A stretch of DNA of 64,000 nucleotides from contig JAFALK010000012.1 in assembly GCA_019234295.1 (NCBI GenBank), forward strand, positions 35,669 through 99,668. The letters run 5' to 3'. Positions 36,206 to 47,461 of the stretch are shown piece by piece. A model generated the notes under the pieces. It was given only the letters and a program-made list of their open reading frames with translations, was not told the origin of the DNA and ran no database searches. Source of the stretch: Roseateles sp. (GTDB taxonomy: Bacteria; Pseudomonadota; Gammaproteobacteria; Burkholderiales; Burkholderiaceae_C). How positions within the stretch are numbered: position 1 is the stretch's first letter; each line of letters begins with the position of its first letter. A program made the translations under genes and the position numbers.

Positions 36206-36978
36206 CAGCTCTCCATCCTGAGGCTCACTTCACCGCTGGCGATGCTGCGCATGCCGGCGTCCGTCTGCAACATCAGCTCGCCGGCGGCGGAGACGCCGCG
36301 GGCCACGCCCTGCAGCTCGCCGGCCGTGACCTTGCGGCCGCGGGTCAGGTCGCGGCGCTCGAAACGCTGCTGCCAGGGCGTGAAACGCTCCGACCCGAAG
36401 TCGAGCACGGCGCCCAGAAGCGCCGGGGCTACGCGAGCGAGCGCGGACGGCGCCTCGATGCCGGGCTCGAGCTCGTTCAGGGCCGCAAAACCGCTGCCGA
36501 ACTGCGAGGCATCGGCCGTGGAGATCACGCGGATGTTGAGGCCCACGCCGACGATCAGGTAGCGCTCGGGCCCCAAGGGCTGCGATTCGATCAGGATGCC
36601 GCCAAGCTTGCGGCCATCCAGCCAGAGGTCGTTGGGCCACTTCAGCTGCAGGCGCGTGCCCGCGGGCTCCAGCGCGTCGGCCAGCGCGCAACCCACGGCC
36701 AGCGAGAGGCCTGACCAGTCGGCTGGGGCCAGCGGCAGTCCCAGGGAGAAGGTCAGCGAGCTGCCCGGCGCGGACACCCAGCTGCGGCCCATGCGGCCGC
36801 GGCCGCCGCTCTGGTGCTCGGCGACCAGTAGAACGGGTCGCGCCTCGCTGCGCGCGCGCTCGGCAAGCAAGCTGTTGGTCGATCCGGTCTCGCCCAGCAC
36901 CTCGACGGCCAGCCCCGGAAGCAGGGCGCCCAGCCGCGCGGCCAGCTTGTCTGTCTGCCAGTCGAGCGTGGGGTCCAT
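36205..36978 (-). CDS. birA: Biotin--[acetyl-CoA-carboxylase] ligase
   Basis: A 257-residue biotin protein ligase that activates biotin as biotinyl-AMP and attaches it to the biotin carboxyl carrier protein. The adenylate loop SGGRGRMGRSW (about 56-66), the LKWPNDLW core (112-119) and GGILIE (126-131) are all present. The N-terminal winged helix of the E. coli bifunctional enzyme is absent (class I), so it should not act as a repressor. The stop of the SET gene and the start of birA are adjacent (36,978/36,979) and its own stop touches the SPOR-like start. Confidence 0.9.
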   Translation of the reverse strand: MDPTLDWQTDKLAARLGALLPGLAVEVLGETGSTNSLLAERARSEARPVLLVAEHQSGGRGRMGRSWVSAPGSSLTFSLGLPLAPADWSGLSLAVGCALADALEPAGTRLQLKWPNDLWLDGRKLGGILIESQPLGPERYLIVGVGLNIRVISTADASQFGSGFAALNELEPGIEAPSALARVAPALLGAVLDFGSERFTPWQQRFERRDLTRGRKVTAGELQGVARGVSAAGELMLQTDAGMRSIASGEVSLRMES

Positions 36979-37482
36979 TCAGCGCTTCGGCGTGAGCATG
37001 GTGCCGCGGCAGTCGGCCGCGCCACAGTAGCAGGCGTACTCCTTCTTGAGCTTCTTCGTGTAGCGTTCGTCCACGGTCAGGCCGTAGTCGTAGAAGAGCT
37101 CTTCGCCCGCCTTCAGGTCGCGCAGGGCCTTGATGAAGACCCGGTTGTCCGTTTCGTCGGCCTCGCAGTTGGGGTCGCAGCTGTGGTTGATCCAGCGCGA
37201 GCTGTTGCCGCCGTACAGGGCGTCGATGACTTCGCCGTTCTCCAGCGAGAAGTAGAAGGTGTGGTTGGGCTGCTTGGGATCGTGCGGGTGACGATCCTGG
37301 GCTTCCTCGTTGCTGATGCGCTCGCCCGTGTATTCGATCAGGATGTCGCCCGCGGGGATGTCCACCACGGCGTAGACGCCCTTGCCGTGAACGCCGGAGC
37401 TGCGGACCTGGATGCGCCGTCCATTGGCGACCAGGGCCTTGGGCTTGACGGCGGGGGACTTTTTGCGGGCGGCTTGCGGCAT
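36979..37482 (-). CDS. Bacterial SET-domain protein-lysine methyltransferase
   Basis: A 167-residue protein that is almost all SET domain: SGVHGKGVYAVVDIPAGDILIEYTGE at the start, the pseudoknot motif RWINHSCDPNCEA (about 95-107), GEELFYDYG (127-135) with the catalytic tyrosine, and a post-SET CYCGAADCRG with the three zinc cysteines. It should transfer methyl groups from S-adenosylmethionine to lysines in a protein. The eukaryote-like SET/post-SET set is complete, so activity is likely; the bacterial substrate is unknown. The N-terminus is basic (RKKSPAVKPK). It heads a SET-birA-SPOR run and diverges from topB across 120 bp. Similar genes are scattered through Burkholderiales. Confidence 0.88.
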   Translation of the reverse strand: MPQAARKKSPAVKPKALVANGRRIQVRSSGVHGKGVYAVVDIPAGDILIEYTGERISNEEAQDRHPHDPKQPNHTFYFSLENGEVIDALYGGNSSRWINHSCDPNCEADETDNRVFIKALRDLKAGEELFYDYGLTVDERYTKKLKKEYACYCGAADCRGTMLTPKR

Positions 37483-37511
37483 CGGCGCTTGTGGTTACAT
37501 TGAATTCATGG

Positions 37512-37538
37512 GTGCGCGCGTGTGCGTGCGTGCGCGCG
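37512..37538. repeat. 27-bp alternating purine-pyrimidine tract (Z-DNA prone)
   Basis: From 37,512 to 37,538 every base alternates purine/pyrimidine, made of GC and GT steps (GTGCGCGCGTG then TGCGTGCGTGCGCGCG-type sequence). Such tracts flip to left-handed DNA under negative supercoiling. It lies in the shared upstream region of the SET gene and topB. Confidence 0.75.
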
Positions 37539-37554
37539 AGACGGCCGGATTGTA

Positions 37555-37579
37555 GGCATGGCTTTCGGGAGGCCATGCC
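37555..37579 (+). promoter_or_regulatory. Hairpin in the probable topB leader
   Basis: GGCATGGC (37,555-37,562) pairs perfectly with GCCATGCC (37,572-37,579) across a nine-base loop, ending 23 bases before the topB start codon. It has no T tract. It may be an operator for a dimer or an RNA structure in the leader. Confidence 0.45.
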
Positions 37580-37602
37580 CGTAGTTGAGAAAACGAGTAC
37601 AG

Positions 37603-40233
<2,631 letters not shown>

Positions 40234-40247
40234 GCGCCAGGGGAGAC

Positions 40248-42104
40248 ATGGCTTTGACCCGCACGTCGACGAGCTTCGGAATCCAGGCACGGCTGATGCT
40301 GGGCATCACGGTGGTGGCCACCATGGCCGTGCTGGCCGTGGGCTGGTACTGGACTGCTCACGAGGAAGCCGACCAGCTGCGCTCGCTCAAGGAACGCCAG
40401 GACGGCATGGCCAGCCTGGTGGCGCGCGGCTTCTCCGGTCCCTTGTGGAACCTGGACAGCTCCACCGTCAACAATCTGCTCGACGCCGTGATGGACGACC
40501 CCGAGGTCTATTCCATCGAAGTGCAGGGCCTGGGCACCGCCATGCGGCGCGAGCGCGACCAGCCGCCCGAGCACACGCAGACGCTGGAGTTCCCCATCAC
40601 CCACCGCGGCCCGCAGGACGGCGCCAAGGCTGAGGTGGCCGGCCAGGTCAAGCTCGTCTTCAGCCGCGAACCGGTGCTGTCCAAGGTGGCGCAGATGCGT
40701 GTCTTCGTGGCCGGCCTGCTGGCTGCGGTGCTGGCGGCCGTCCTGCTCACGAGCTACCTGATGATCCGCCGACTCGTCACCCGACCCGTGCAGCGCCTGG
40801 GCGCCATGTCCCGACGCGTGGCCGAGGGCGAGCTGGGTGTGAGCGTGCCCATCGAGCGGGCGGACGAGATCGGCGCTCTGAGCGACCAGTTCAACGCCAT
40901 GAGTGAGCGGCTGCGCGCCTCCAGCGTGGACGTGCGCCAGAGCGAGGCGCGCTACCGCAGCCTGTTCGAGAACGCCACCGAAGGCATCTTTCAGGCCGAC
41001 GCACGCGGTCGCGTGCTCGGCCTGAATCGCGCCCTGGCCCACATGCTGGGCTTTCCCTCACCGGCCGCAGCACTGGCCCACGGGCGGCGATTGCGCCATC
41101 TCGTGCACATCGAGAAAGCCGAGTACCGTCGCATCGCCAACGCCCTATCCCGCTACCGCGTGCTCCAGCAGGTGCCACTGCGTGCCAGCGCGCGCGACGG
41201 CCGTGAGCTGTGGATCGAGCTTTCGGCCAATGTGGTGCCCAGCAGCGAGGACGGCCGCATGCGTATCGAGGCCATGGCCAGCGACATCACCCAGCGCCAG
41301 CAAGCCGAGCAGGAGCTGACCCGCCACCGCGACCACCTCGAGGAACTGGTCACCGAGCGCACGGGTGAGCTGACCGAGGCCAAGAAGCGCGCCGAGGCTG
41401 CCAGCCAGAGCAAGAGCCGCTTCCTGGCCACCATGAGCCACGAGTTCCGCACGCCGCTCAACGCCATCCTCGGATTTGCTCAACTGCTGCAGATGGACGA
41501 GACGCTGCCGGCCGCGCACCGCGCCAAGATCAACCTGATCCGCGATTCGGGCGATCACCTGCTGGGCCTGATCAGCGACGTGCTCGACATGGCGTCCATC
41601 GAGGCCGGCAAGGTCAAGCTCCAGCCCGTGGCCCTGGACCTGCGCGCCCTGATCGAGGTGGCGTGTGACGCCGTGCGCATCCGCGCCGAGCAGAAGAAGC
41701 TGCGCTTCGCCGTCGAGCTCGACCCGGCCCTGCCGCTGCGCGTGATCGCCGACGGCCAGCGCCTACGCCAAGTGCTCCTGAACCTGCTGTCCAACGCCGT
41801 CAAGTTCACCGACCACGGCCAGACGGTGCTGCGTGTACAGTGCCTGGAACGTGCGCCGAACGAGGCACGCCTGCGCTTCGAGGTGCAGGACAGCGGCATC
41901 GGCATGACCACCGAGCAGGTCGGTCGGCTTTTCCAGGCCTTCGAGCAGGTCGCCGAAGACTCGCGCCGCCACGGCGGCACGGGCCTGGGCCTGTCCATCA
42001 GCCAGGAGCTGGTGCGGCTCATGGGTGGGCGCATCGAGGTGCGCAGCGCGCCGGGGCAGGGCAGCCTGTTCGCCTTTGAATTGAAGCTCGATATCGTCAT
42101 GTGA
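40248..42104 (+). CDS. Orphan membrane sensor histidine kinase (HAMP-PAS-HisKA)
   Basis: A 618-residue kinase: membrane helix (about 13-34), periplasmic sensor region to about 145, second helix (about 150-172), HAMP (170-225), PAS (about 235-350, ending ASDITQRQQAEQ), a short coiled coil, the dimerisation/phosphoacceptor box FLATMSHEFRTPLNAILGF and an ATPase domain with N, G1 and G2 motifs (LLSNAVKFT, DSGIGM, GGTGLGLSI). It lacks a receiver domain and no response regulator is adjacent. It starts 14 bases after topB with AGGGGAG before the ATG, so it is probably co-transcribed. The partner regulator is unknown. Confidence 0.87.
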   Translation: MALTRTSTSFGIQARLMLGITVVATMAVLAVGWYWTAHEEADQLRSLKERQDGMASLVARGFSGPLWNLDSSTVNNLLDAVMDDPEVYSIEVQGLGTAMRRERDQPPEHTQTLEFPITHRGPQDGAKAEVAGQVKLVFSREPVLSKVAQMRVFVAGLLAAVLAAVLLTSYLMIRRLVTRPVQRLGAMSRRVAEGELGVSVPIERADEIGALSDQFNAMSERLRASSVDVRQSEARYRSLFENATEGIFQADARGRVLGLNRALAHMLGFPSPAAALAHGRRLRHLVHIEKAEYRRIANALSRYRVLQQVPLRASARDGRELWIELSANVVPSSEDGRMRIEAMASDITQRQQAEQELTRHRDHLEELVTERTGELTEAKKRAEAASQSKSRFLATMSHEFRTPLNAILGFAQLLQMDETLPAAHRAKINLIRDSGDHLLGLISDVLDMASIEAGKVKLQPVALDLRALIEVACDAVRIRAEQKKLRFAVELDPALPLRVIADGQRLRQVLLNLLSNAVKFTDHGQTVLRVQCLERAPNEARLRFEVQDSGIGMTTEQVGRLFQAFEQVAEDSRRHGGTGLGLSISQELVRLMGGRIEVRSAPGQGSLFAFELKLDIVM

Positions 42105-42112
42105 GGTTCGCC

Positions 42113-43165
42113 ATGAAACGCCTGCAAGACCTTCTGCGCATTGAATTTCCGGTCTTCCAGGCGCCCATGGCGGGCTCGCAATTGCACGAGCTGGCTCTGG
42201 CCACCTCCGAGGCCGGCGGACTGGGCTGTCTGCCCTGCGCTCTGCTGAGCCCGGCGCAGGCGCGCGAGCAGTTGGGACTGCTGCGCGCGGGCACGCGCAA
42301 GCCCATCGCTGTGAACTTCTTCAGCCACCAGCCGCCGCAGCCAGATGCCGCGCGCGAGGCGGCGTGGAAGCAACTGCTCAAGCCCTATTACGTCGAACTG
42401 GGCGTGGACTTCGACGCGCCCACGCCCGTGTCGAGCCGCCAGCCCTTCGACCTCGCGGCCTGCGAGTTGGTCGAAGCCTTCCGGCCGGAGGTCGTGAGCT
42501 TTCACTTCGGCCTGCCCGCACCGGAGCTCTTGGCGCGTGTGAAGGCCACGGGGGCCTGCATCCTGTCGAGCGCCACCACGCCGGCCGAGGCCCGCTGGCT
42601 CGCCGCGCGCGGTGTCGATGGCGTGATTGCGCAGGGGGCCGAGGCCGGCGGCCATCGCGGCGTCTTTCTCGGCGAGGAGGTCGACACGCAGATGGGCCTG
42701 TTCTCGCTGCTGCCGCAGATCGTCGACGCGGTCGATGTTCCCGTGATCGCCGCCGGCGGCATCGCCGAACCGCGGGCCGTGCACGCCGCCATGGCGCTGG
42801 GCGCCAGCGCCGTGCAGGTGGGTACGGCCTATCTGTTCACGCCCGAGGCGCGGCCCACGCCGGCGCATCGGGCCGCATTGGCCAGCGACGCCGCCGAAGT
42901 CACCGCGCTCACCCGTCTGTTCAGCGGCCGGCCGGCGCGCTCCATCGTGAACCGGCTCATGCGCGAGCTCGGGGCCATGAATCCGGTGGCGCCAGCCTTC
43001 CCGCTCGCCGGTGGCGCGCTCATGCCCTTGCGCGCCGTGGCGGACGGCGACTTCGGCCAGCTGTGGTCGGGCCAGAGCGCGCGTCTCGCTCGTCGCGATC
43101 TCGATGCCGCCGGCCTCACGCGCTGGTTCGGTGAAGCCGCGCTTGCGGCCACTGCGCCGCAGTGA
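42113..43165 (+). CDS. Nitronate monooxygenase (class I-like, FMN-dependent)
   Basis: A 350-residue TIM-barrel flavoprotein. The order QAPMAGSQ, VVSFHFGLP (substrate/catalytic-base His region), GVIAQGAEAGGHRG (phosphate/flavin loop) and VIAAGGIAEPRAVHAAMALGASAVQVGTAY is that of class I nitronate monooxygenases, which oxidise propionate 3-nitronate and similar toxic nitronates. ATG 42,113 is chosen because GTGAGG at 42,101-42,106 is a suitable ribosome site; a GTG at 42,101 would overlap the kinase stop. It follows the kinase by eight bases. Confidence 0.87.
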   Translation: MKRLQDLLRIEFPVFQAPMAGSQLHELALATSEAGGLGCLPCALLSPAQAREQLGLLRAGTRKPIAVNFFSHQPPQPDAAREAAWKQLLKPYYVELGVDFDAPTPVSSRQPFDLAACELVEAFRPEVVSFHFGLPAPELLARVKATGACILSSATTPAEARWLAARGVDGVIAQGAEAGGHRGVFLGEEVDTQMGLFSLLPQIVDAVDVPVIAAGGIAEPRAVHAAMALGASAVQVGTAYLFTPEARPTPAHRAALASDAAEVTALTRLFSGRPARSIVNRLMRELGAMNPVAPAFPLAGGALMPLRAVADGDFGQLWSGQSARLARRDLDAAGLTRWFGEAALAATAPQ

Positions 43166-43199
43166 AAACATCTGGCCATTTTCAGAACCTGGAGGCCGT

Positions 43200-45026
43200 A
43201 TGAGTCGAGCGTTCGTTCAGCGCGCCTTCGTGTTCGCGTTGCTGGCCGGGCTCGCTGCCCATGGTGGGGTGGGCCGTGCGGTCGCCAGCTTCGATCCCCT
43301 GCTCGATGATCCGGGCAGCCGCTGCGCCGCGCCGGACTTGCGTGGCCTGAACGGCCTGAACGGCCTGAACGGCCTGAACGGCTTGAACGGCTTGAACGGC
43401 CTGCGCCTGGCCACTGGCAAGACCGAGAACGGCCCCTTGCCCACCCTGCCGGTCAAATCCGTGCACGGAGCCCCCGAGCTCTACGGCGATCTCGGCAACT
43501 TCGGCGACAAGCTGGCCAAGGCCGCGCCGCGCGTGCAGGCGTTCTTCGACCAGGGATTGCGCCTGGCGTTCGGCTTCAACCATGCGGAGGCGCAGCGCGC
43601 CTTCCAGGCCGCGCAGAAGCTGGACCGCCACTGTGCGATGTGCTACTGGGGCGAGGCCCTGGTGCTGGGCCCCAACATCAACGCGCCCATGGATCCGGAG
43701 GCCGTCCAGCCTGCGCTGGCGGCGCTCAAGCGTGCGGTGGCCCTCAAGGCCAAGGCTTCGCCGCGCGAACGTGCGCTGATCGAAGCGCTGCAGCAGCGCT
43801 ACTCGGCCGATCCCAAGGCGGAGCGGCCCAAGCTCGATGCCGCCTATGCCGACGCCATGCTGACCCTGAGCCAGCAGCGTCCGGGCGACGACCTGATCGC
43901 CGTGCTGGCCGCCGAGGCCGCCATGGACACCCAGCCCTGGGACTACTGGGGCGACGCCGGCCGCACGCCCAAGGGCCGCGGCGCCGACATCGTGCGGCTG
44001 CTGGAGACCGTGCTCGCGCGCAGCCCCGAGAACCCGGCGGCCATCCACCTCTACATCCATGCCGTTGAGGCTTCCGACAACCCTGGCCGCGCGCTCACGC
44101 CGGCGCGCAAGCTGGCCCGGCTGATGCCCGGCGCCGGCCACATGGTCCACATGCCGGCGCACATCTACTACCGGGTGGGCGAGTACCGCGACTCGCTGGA
44201 GGCCAACAAGGACGCCCTCAAGGCCGACGAGGGTTACTTCCGCAGCTCGCCCTCGGACCCGGTCTACAAGCTGGGCTACTACCCGCACAACATCCACTTT
44301 CTGATGGTCTCGGCCCAGATGGGCGGCGACGGCCCCACGGCGCTGAGCTCGGCGGCACAACTCGATGCCGCCATTCCGCTGGACTTCACGCGCCGCTTCG
44401 CCTTCGTCCAGCCCGTCAAGGCCGCGCCCTACCTGGCGCATGCCCAGTTCAGCGAACCGGCCGCCGTGCTGGCCCTGCCCGCGCCGCCCGAGGACCTGGC
44501 CCTGCTGCGTGGCTACTACCACTACGCCCGCGCGCTGGCCTACGCGCGACTGAACGACGAGCAGGGCGCCAGCGCCGAGATCGCGGCCATTGCCAAGCTC
44601 GAAGCCGGCACCGACTTCAAGCCCTTCGCCGACATGGGCATCCCGGCCCACGCCGTGCTGCAGACGGCCCGCCTCGTGGCCAGCGCGCGTCTGGCCGACG
44701 CCAAGGGCGATCTGGAGGCCGCGGCCAAGGCTTACGAGGCCGCCATCGCCATTGAGGACAGCCTGGCCTATATGGAGCCGCCCTACTGGTACTACCCGAT
44801 ACGCCAGTCGCTCGGCGCTGTGCGCCTGCGCCAGGGCCGGCTCGACGAGGCCGAGACGGCGCTGCGCGACTCGCTCGTGCGCGTGCGCAACAACGGCTGG
44901 GCCCTGGCCGCGCTGGCCGAGCTCTACAAGCGCAAGGGCGACGCCGGCGGCGAGCAGGCGGCGCGGCGCGCTTTCGCGAAGGCCTGGTTCGGGCCTGCCG
45001 AAGGAGTGGCGCTGAACAGGATTTGA
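43200..45026 (+). CDS. Exported TPR-repeat protein with a Leu-Asn-Gly repeat
   Basis: A 608-residue protein with a Sec signal peptide (1-30, ending GRAVASF). Right after the mature N-terminus comes an LNG tripeptide repeated about six times, coded by 9-bp DNA repeats. The rest is alpha-helical with TPR-like pairs: [28 protein letters not shown] near 105-132, [19 protein letters not shown] near 285, and others to the C-terminus ([23 protein letters not shown]). GGAGG lies five bases before ATG 43,200. Related proteins are secreted or periplasmic TPR proteins of unknown function with [10 protein letters not shown] motifs. It lies 34 bases after the nitronate gene and 22 before proA. Confidence 0.75.
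   Translation: MSRAFVQRAFVFALLAGLAAHGGVGRAVASFDPLLDDPGSRCAAPDLRGLNGLNGLNGLNGLNGLNGLRLATGKTENGPLPTLPVKSVHGAPELYGDLGNFGDKLAKAAPRVQAFFDQGLRLAFGFNHAEAQRAFQAAQKLDRHCAMCYWGEALVLGPNINAPMDPEAVQPALAALKRAVALKAKASPRERALIEALQQRYSADPKAERPKLDAAYADAMLTLSQQRPGDDLIAVLAAEAAMDTQPWDYWGDAGRTPKGRGADIVRLLETVLARSPENPAAIHLYIHAVEASDNPGRALTPARKLARLMPGAGHMVHMPAHIYYRVGEYRDSLEANKDALKADEGYFRSSPSDPVYKLGYYPHNIHFLMVSAQMGGDGPTALSSAAQLDAAIPLDFTRRFAFVQPVKAAPYLAHAQFSEPAAVLALPAPPEDLALLRGYYHYARALAYARLNDEQGASAEIAAIAKLEAGTDFKPFADMGIPAHAVLQTARLVASARLADAKGDLEAAAKAYEAAIAIEDSLAYMEPPYWYYPIRQSLGAVRLRQGRLDEAETALRDSLVRVRNNGWALAALAELYKRKGDAGGEQAARRAFAKAWFGPAEGVALNRI
43344..43397 (+). repeat. Six copies of a 9-bp repeat (GGCCTGAAC)
   Basis: Four GGCCTGAAC units (43,344-43,379) are followed by two GGCTTGAAC units (43,380-43,397) and a degraded GGCCTGCGC. 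The unit codes Gly-Leu-Asn and any copy-number change keeps the reading frame of the host gene, so it alters protein length, not expression. Confidence 0.9.
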
Positions 45027-45048
45027 GCGCGCAGGCAGAATCCGTGGC

Positions 45049-46311
45049 ATGAACGCCTCCGCCGACATTCAAACGCTCGTGACCAGCTTGGGGGCCGCGG
45101 CGCGCCGCGCGAGCAGCCGCATGGCCGCGGCGCCGACGGCCGCCAAGGACCTCGCCTTGCTGGTCCTGGCGCGCCGGCTGCGCGAATCCGTGCCGGCGCT
45201 CGTGGCGGCCAATGCTCGCGACCTGCATGCCGCTGCAGGCCTGGCCGAGCCGCTGCGCGACCGGCTCAAGCTCACCCCGGCCATCATCGAGACCGTCGCG
45301 CAGGGCTGCGAGCAGATCGCCGCCATGCCAGATCCCATCGGCGAGATCACTGACTTGAAGCGCCGCCCGAGCGGCATCTCGGTGGGGCGCATGCGCGTGC
45401 CCCTGGGCGTGTTCGGCATGATCTACGAGAGCCGGCCCAACGTGACCATCGAGGCCGCCTCGCTGGCGATCAAGAGCGGAAACGCCTGCATTCTTCGCGG
45501 CGGCTCCGAGGCCCTGCATTCCAACCTGGCGCTGAGCGCCATTGTCGGCGCCGCGCTTTCCGAAGCCGGCCTGCCCAGCGAGGCCGTGCAGCTCGTGCCC
45601 ACCACCGAGCGGGCCGCCGTGGGCGCGCTGATCACGCAGCCCGAGTTCGTGGACGTCATCATTCCGCGTGGCGGCAAGGGCCTGATCGAGCGCATTGCTG
45701 CCGAGGCCCGCGTGCCGGTCATCAAACACCTGGACGGCAACTGCCACTGCTATGTGGACGCCGCGGCCGAGCTCGAGCAGGCGCTCACGGTCGTGATGAA
45801 CGCCAAGACGCAGAAGTACAGCCCCTGCAACGCGACCGAGTCGCTGCTCGTGCATGCCGACAGCGCCGCGGCCTTCTTGCCGCGTCTGGGCAGCCTGCTC
45901 GCCGCCAAGGGGGTGGAGATGCGCGGCTGCCTGCGCACCCTGGCCCTGATCCCCGGCGCCGTGCCCGCGAGCGAGGAGGACTGGTCGACCGAGTACCTCG
46001 CGCCGATCCTCTCGATCAAGGTTGTGGACAGCCTGGACGAGGCCATCGCCCACATCAACCGCTACGGCTCGCACCACACTGACGCGATCCTCACCACGAA
46101 CCACCCGAATGCGATGCGCTTCCTGCGCGAGGTCGATTCGGCCAGCGTGATGATCAACGCGAGCACGCGCTTTGCGGACGGGTTCGAATACGGTCTGGGC
46201 GCCGAGATCGGCATCTCGACTGACAAGTTCCATGCCCGCGGGCCGGTGGGCCTCGAGGGTTTGACCTCACAGAAATGGGTGGTGCTGGGGCAGGGCGAGG
46301 TGCGCGGCTGA
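45049..46311 (+). CDS. proA: Gamma-glutamyl phosphate reductase
   Basis: A 420-residue aldehyde-dehydrogenase-fold enzyme that reduces gamma-glutamyl phosphate to glutamate 5-semialdehyde in proline synthesis. Characteristic segments are [60 protein letters not shown], the active-site region [12 protein letters not shown] and the C-terminal GVG-type stretch [14 protein letters not shown]. The usual Q-R-P-G-V before the catalytic CNA is here K-Y-S-P, a change seen in some betaproteobacterial ProA. The stop is back to back with the stop of the convergent YkvA gene (CTGATCAG). No proB is nearby. Confidence 0.92.
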   Translation: MNASADIQTLVTSLGAAARRASSRMAAAPTAAKDLALLVLARRLRESVPALVAANARDLHAAAGLAEPLRDRLKLTPAIIETVAQGCEQIAAMPDPIGEITDLKRRPSGISVGRMRVPLGVFGMIYESRPNVTIEAASLAIKSGNACILRGGSEALHSNLALSAIVGAALSEAGLPSEAVQLVPTTERAAVGALITQPEFVDVIIPRGGKGLIERIAAEARVPVIKHLDGNCHCYVDAAAELEQALTVVMNAKTQKYSPCNATESLLVHADSAAAFLPRLGSLLAAKGVEMRGCLRTLALIPGAVPASEEDWSTEYLAPILSIKVVDSLDEAIAHINRYGSHHTDAILTTNHPNAMRFLREVDSASVMINASTRFADGFEYGLGAEIGISTDKFHARGPVGLEGLTSQKWVVLGQGEVRG

Positions 46312-46716
46312 TCAGCCGTGCATGAGCGACCAGAGCAGCCAGGCAAAGAGCAGCGTCAGCGTCAGCAGCCACAAGCCCAGGGCCATCAGCAGCCAGAACA
46401 TCCAGCGGCGCGACCGTAGCTCGGCCTCCTGCGCCCGCGCCTGGGCGCGTTCCAGCACCGGTGCCGGGCCGAAGTGCAGGATCAGAAAGAGCCCGAGGCG
46501 CAGCACGCCCAGGTCGTCGAGCCAGCCGAGCAGGGGAATCACGTCGGGGATGAGGTCGATGGGATCGAGCACATAGGCGATCACGGCGACTGCCACGAGT
46601 CTCACGGACCAGGGTGCATCGCGGTCACGCAGGGCGAACCAGGCCGTCAGCAGTTGGCGCCGCGAGATCAGCAGGCCGCCGAGCCTGCGCGAGAGGGATC
46701 GAACTTGAACTGCCAC
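46312..46716 (-). CDS. YkvA-family (DUF1232) membrane protein
   Basis: A 134-residue protein with the DUF1232 signature AYVLDPIDLIPDVIPLLGWLDDLGVL (about 45-70) followed by a second hydrophobic segment and a C-terminal helix LLMALGLWLLTLTLLFAWLLW. Function of the family is unknown. GTG 46,716 is preferred over ATG 46,749 because TAGGAA lies in ribosome-site position and it does not overlap the preceding gene. It is the last gene of the pseudokinase/LytTR operon, seven bases after the regulator stop. Confidence 0.8.
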   Translation of the reverse strand: MAVQVRSLSRRLGGLLISRRQLLTAWFALRDRDAPWSVRLVAVAVIAYVLDPIDLIPDVIPLLGWLDDLGVLRLGLFLILHFGPAPVLERAQARAQEAELRSRRWMFWLLMALGLWLLTLTLLFAWLLWSLMHG

Positions 46717-46723
46717 CGGGTTC

Positions 46724-47461
46724 CTAAAGCTGCTTGAAGCGATGCGCATAGGCCGGGCTGACTTCCAGCGTCTCAGGCCGCGACTTCAGGCTGATGTTGA
46801 GCTTACCGCTGAGCGAGCGGCCGACCGACTTGATCGCGTGCGCATTGACGATGGTCGAACGGTGCACCTGCCAGAAGTGCTCGCCATCGACGCGCAGGAT
46901 CAGCTCCTTCAGCGGCGTGGAGATCAGCGCCTCGGAGTCGGCCGTGACGACAGCCACGTACTTGTTGTCCGCGCGGAAATAGACCACGTCGTCCACGGCG
47001 ATCAGCTGCAGCTCGCGGCCGCGCAGCACCGTGATCCAGCGCAGCGGCTCGGGGCCTTGCGCAACGGCCAGCGCGTTCAGTCCGCCGAGGTCGGCCGGCT
47101 GCTGGTTCAGGCGTTCCTTGAGCCGCAGCAGGGTCTTGGCCATGCGGGCCGGGTCCAGGGGCTTGAGCAGGTAGCCGACCGCTCCTTCGTCGAAGGCCTG
47201 CAGCGCATAGCGCTCGTGCGCGGTGATGAAGACCACATGGGCGAGGCGCCCGATCAGCCGGGCCACGTCCAGGCCCGACAGGCCCGGCATCTGGACGTCG
47301 AGGAAGCAGACCGCGGGCCGGTGCTGCTCGATCAGGCGCAGCGCCTCGTGCCCGTCGCGCGCGACCGCCACGACCTGGGCCTCGGGCCACTGGCGCAGCA
47401 GCTCCTCGCGGATCTCGGTGGCGAGCAGGGTTTCGTCTTCGGCGATGAGGATGCGGGTCAT
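46724..47461 (-). CDS. LytTR-family response regulator
   Basis: A 245-residue regulator: receiver domain with acidic residues E8-D9, phospho-acceptor D55 (CFLDVQMPG) and K in LLKPLD, then a linker and a LytTR DNA-binding domain (about 135-240) with VYFRADNKYVAV, STPLKEL and FWQVHRSTIVN. AlgR/LytT proteins act on promoters as dimers at paired repeats. ATG 47,461 overlaps the stop of the pseudokinase gene by four bases (ATGA), which decides this start over ATG 47,488. It should be phosphorylated by the canonical kinase two genes upstream. Confidence 0.9.
   Translation of the reverse strand: MTRILIAEDETLLATEIREELLRQWPEAQVVAVARDGHEALRLIEQHRPAVCFLDVQMPGLSGLDVARLIGRLAHVVFITAHERYALQAFDEGAVGYLLKPLDPARMAKTLLRLKERLNQQPADLGGLNALAVAQGPEPLRWITVLRGRELQLIAVDDVVYFRADNKYVAVVTADSEALISTPLKELILRVDGEHFWQVHRSTIVNAHAIKSVGRSLSGKLNISLKSRPETLEVSPAYAHRFKQL

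Noticed and set aside
43344..43397. CRISPR array or on/off phase-variation tract
   Set aside because: Units are 9 bp without spacers, so not CRISPR. A 9-bp unit cannot shift the frame, so it cannot act as an on/off switch.
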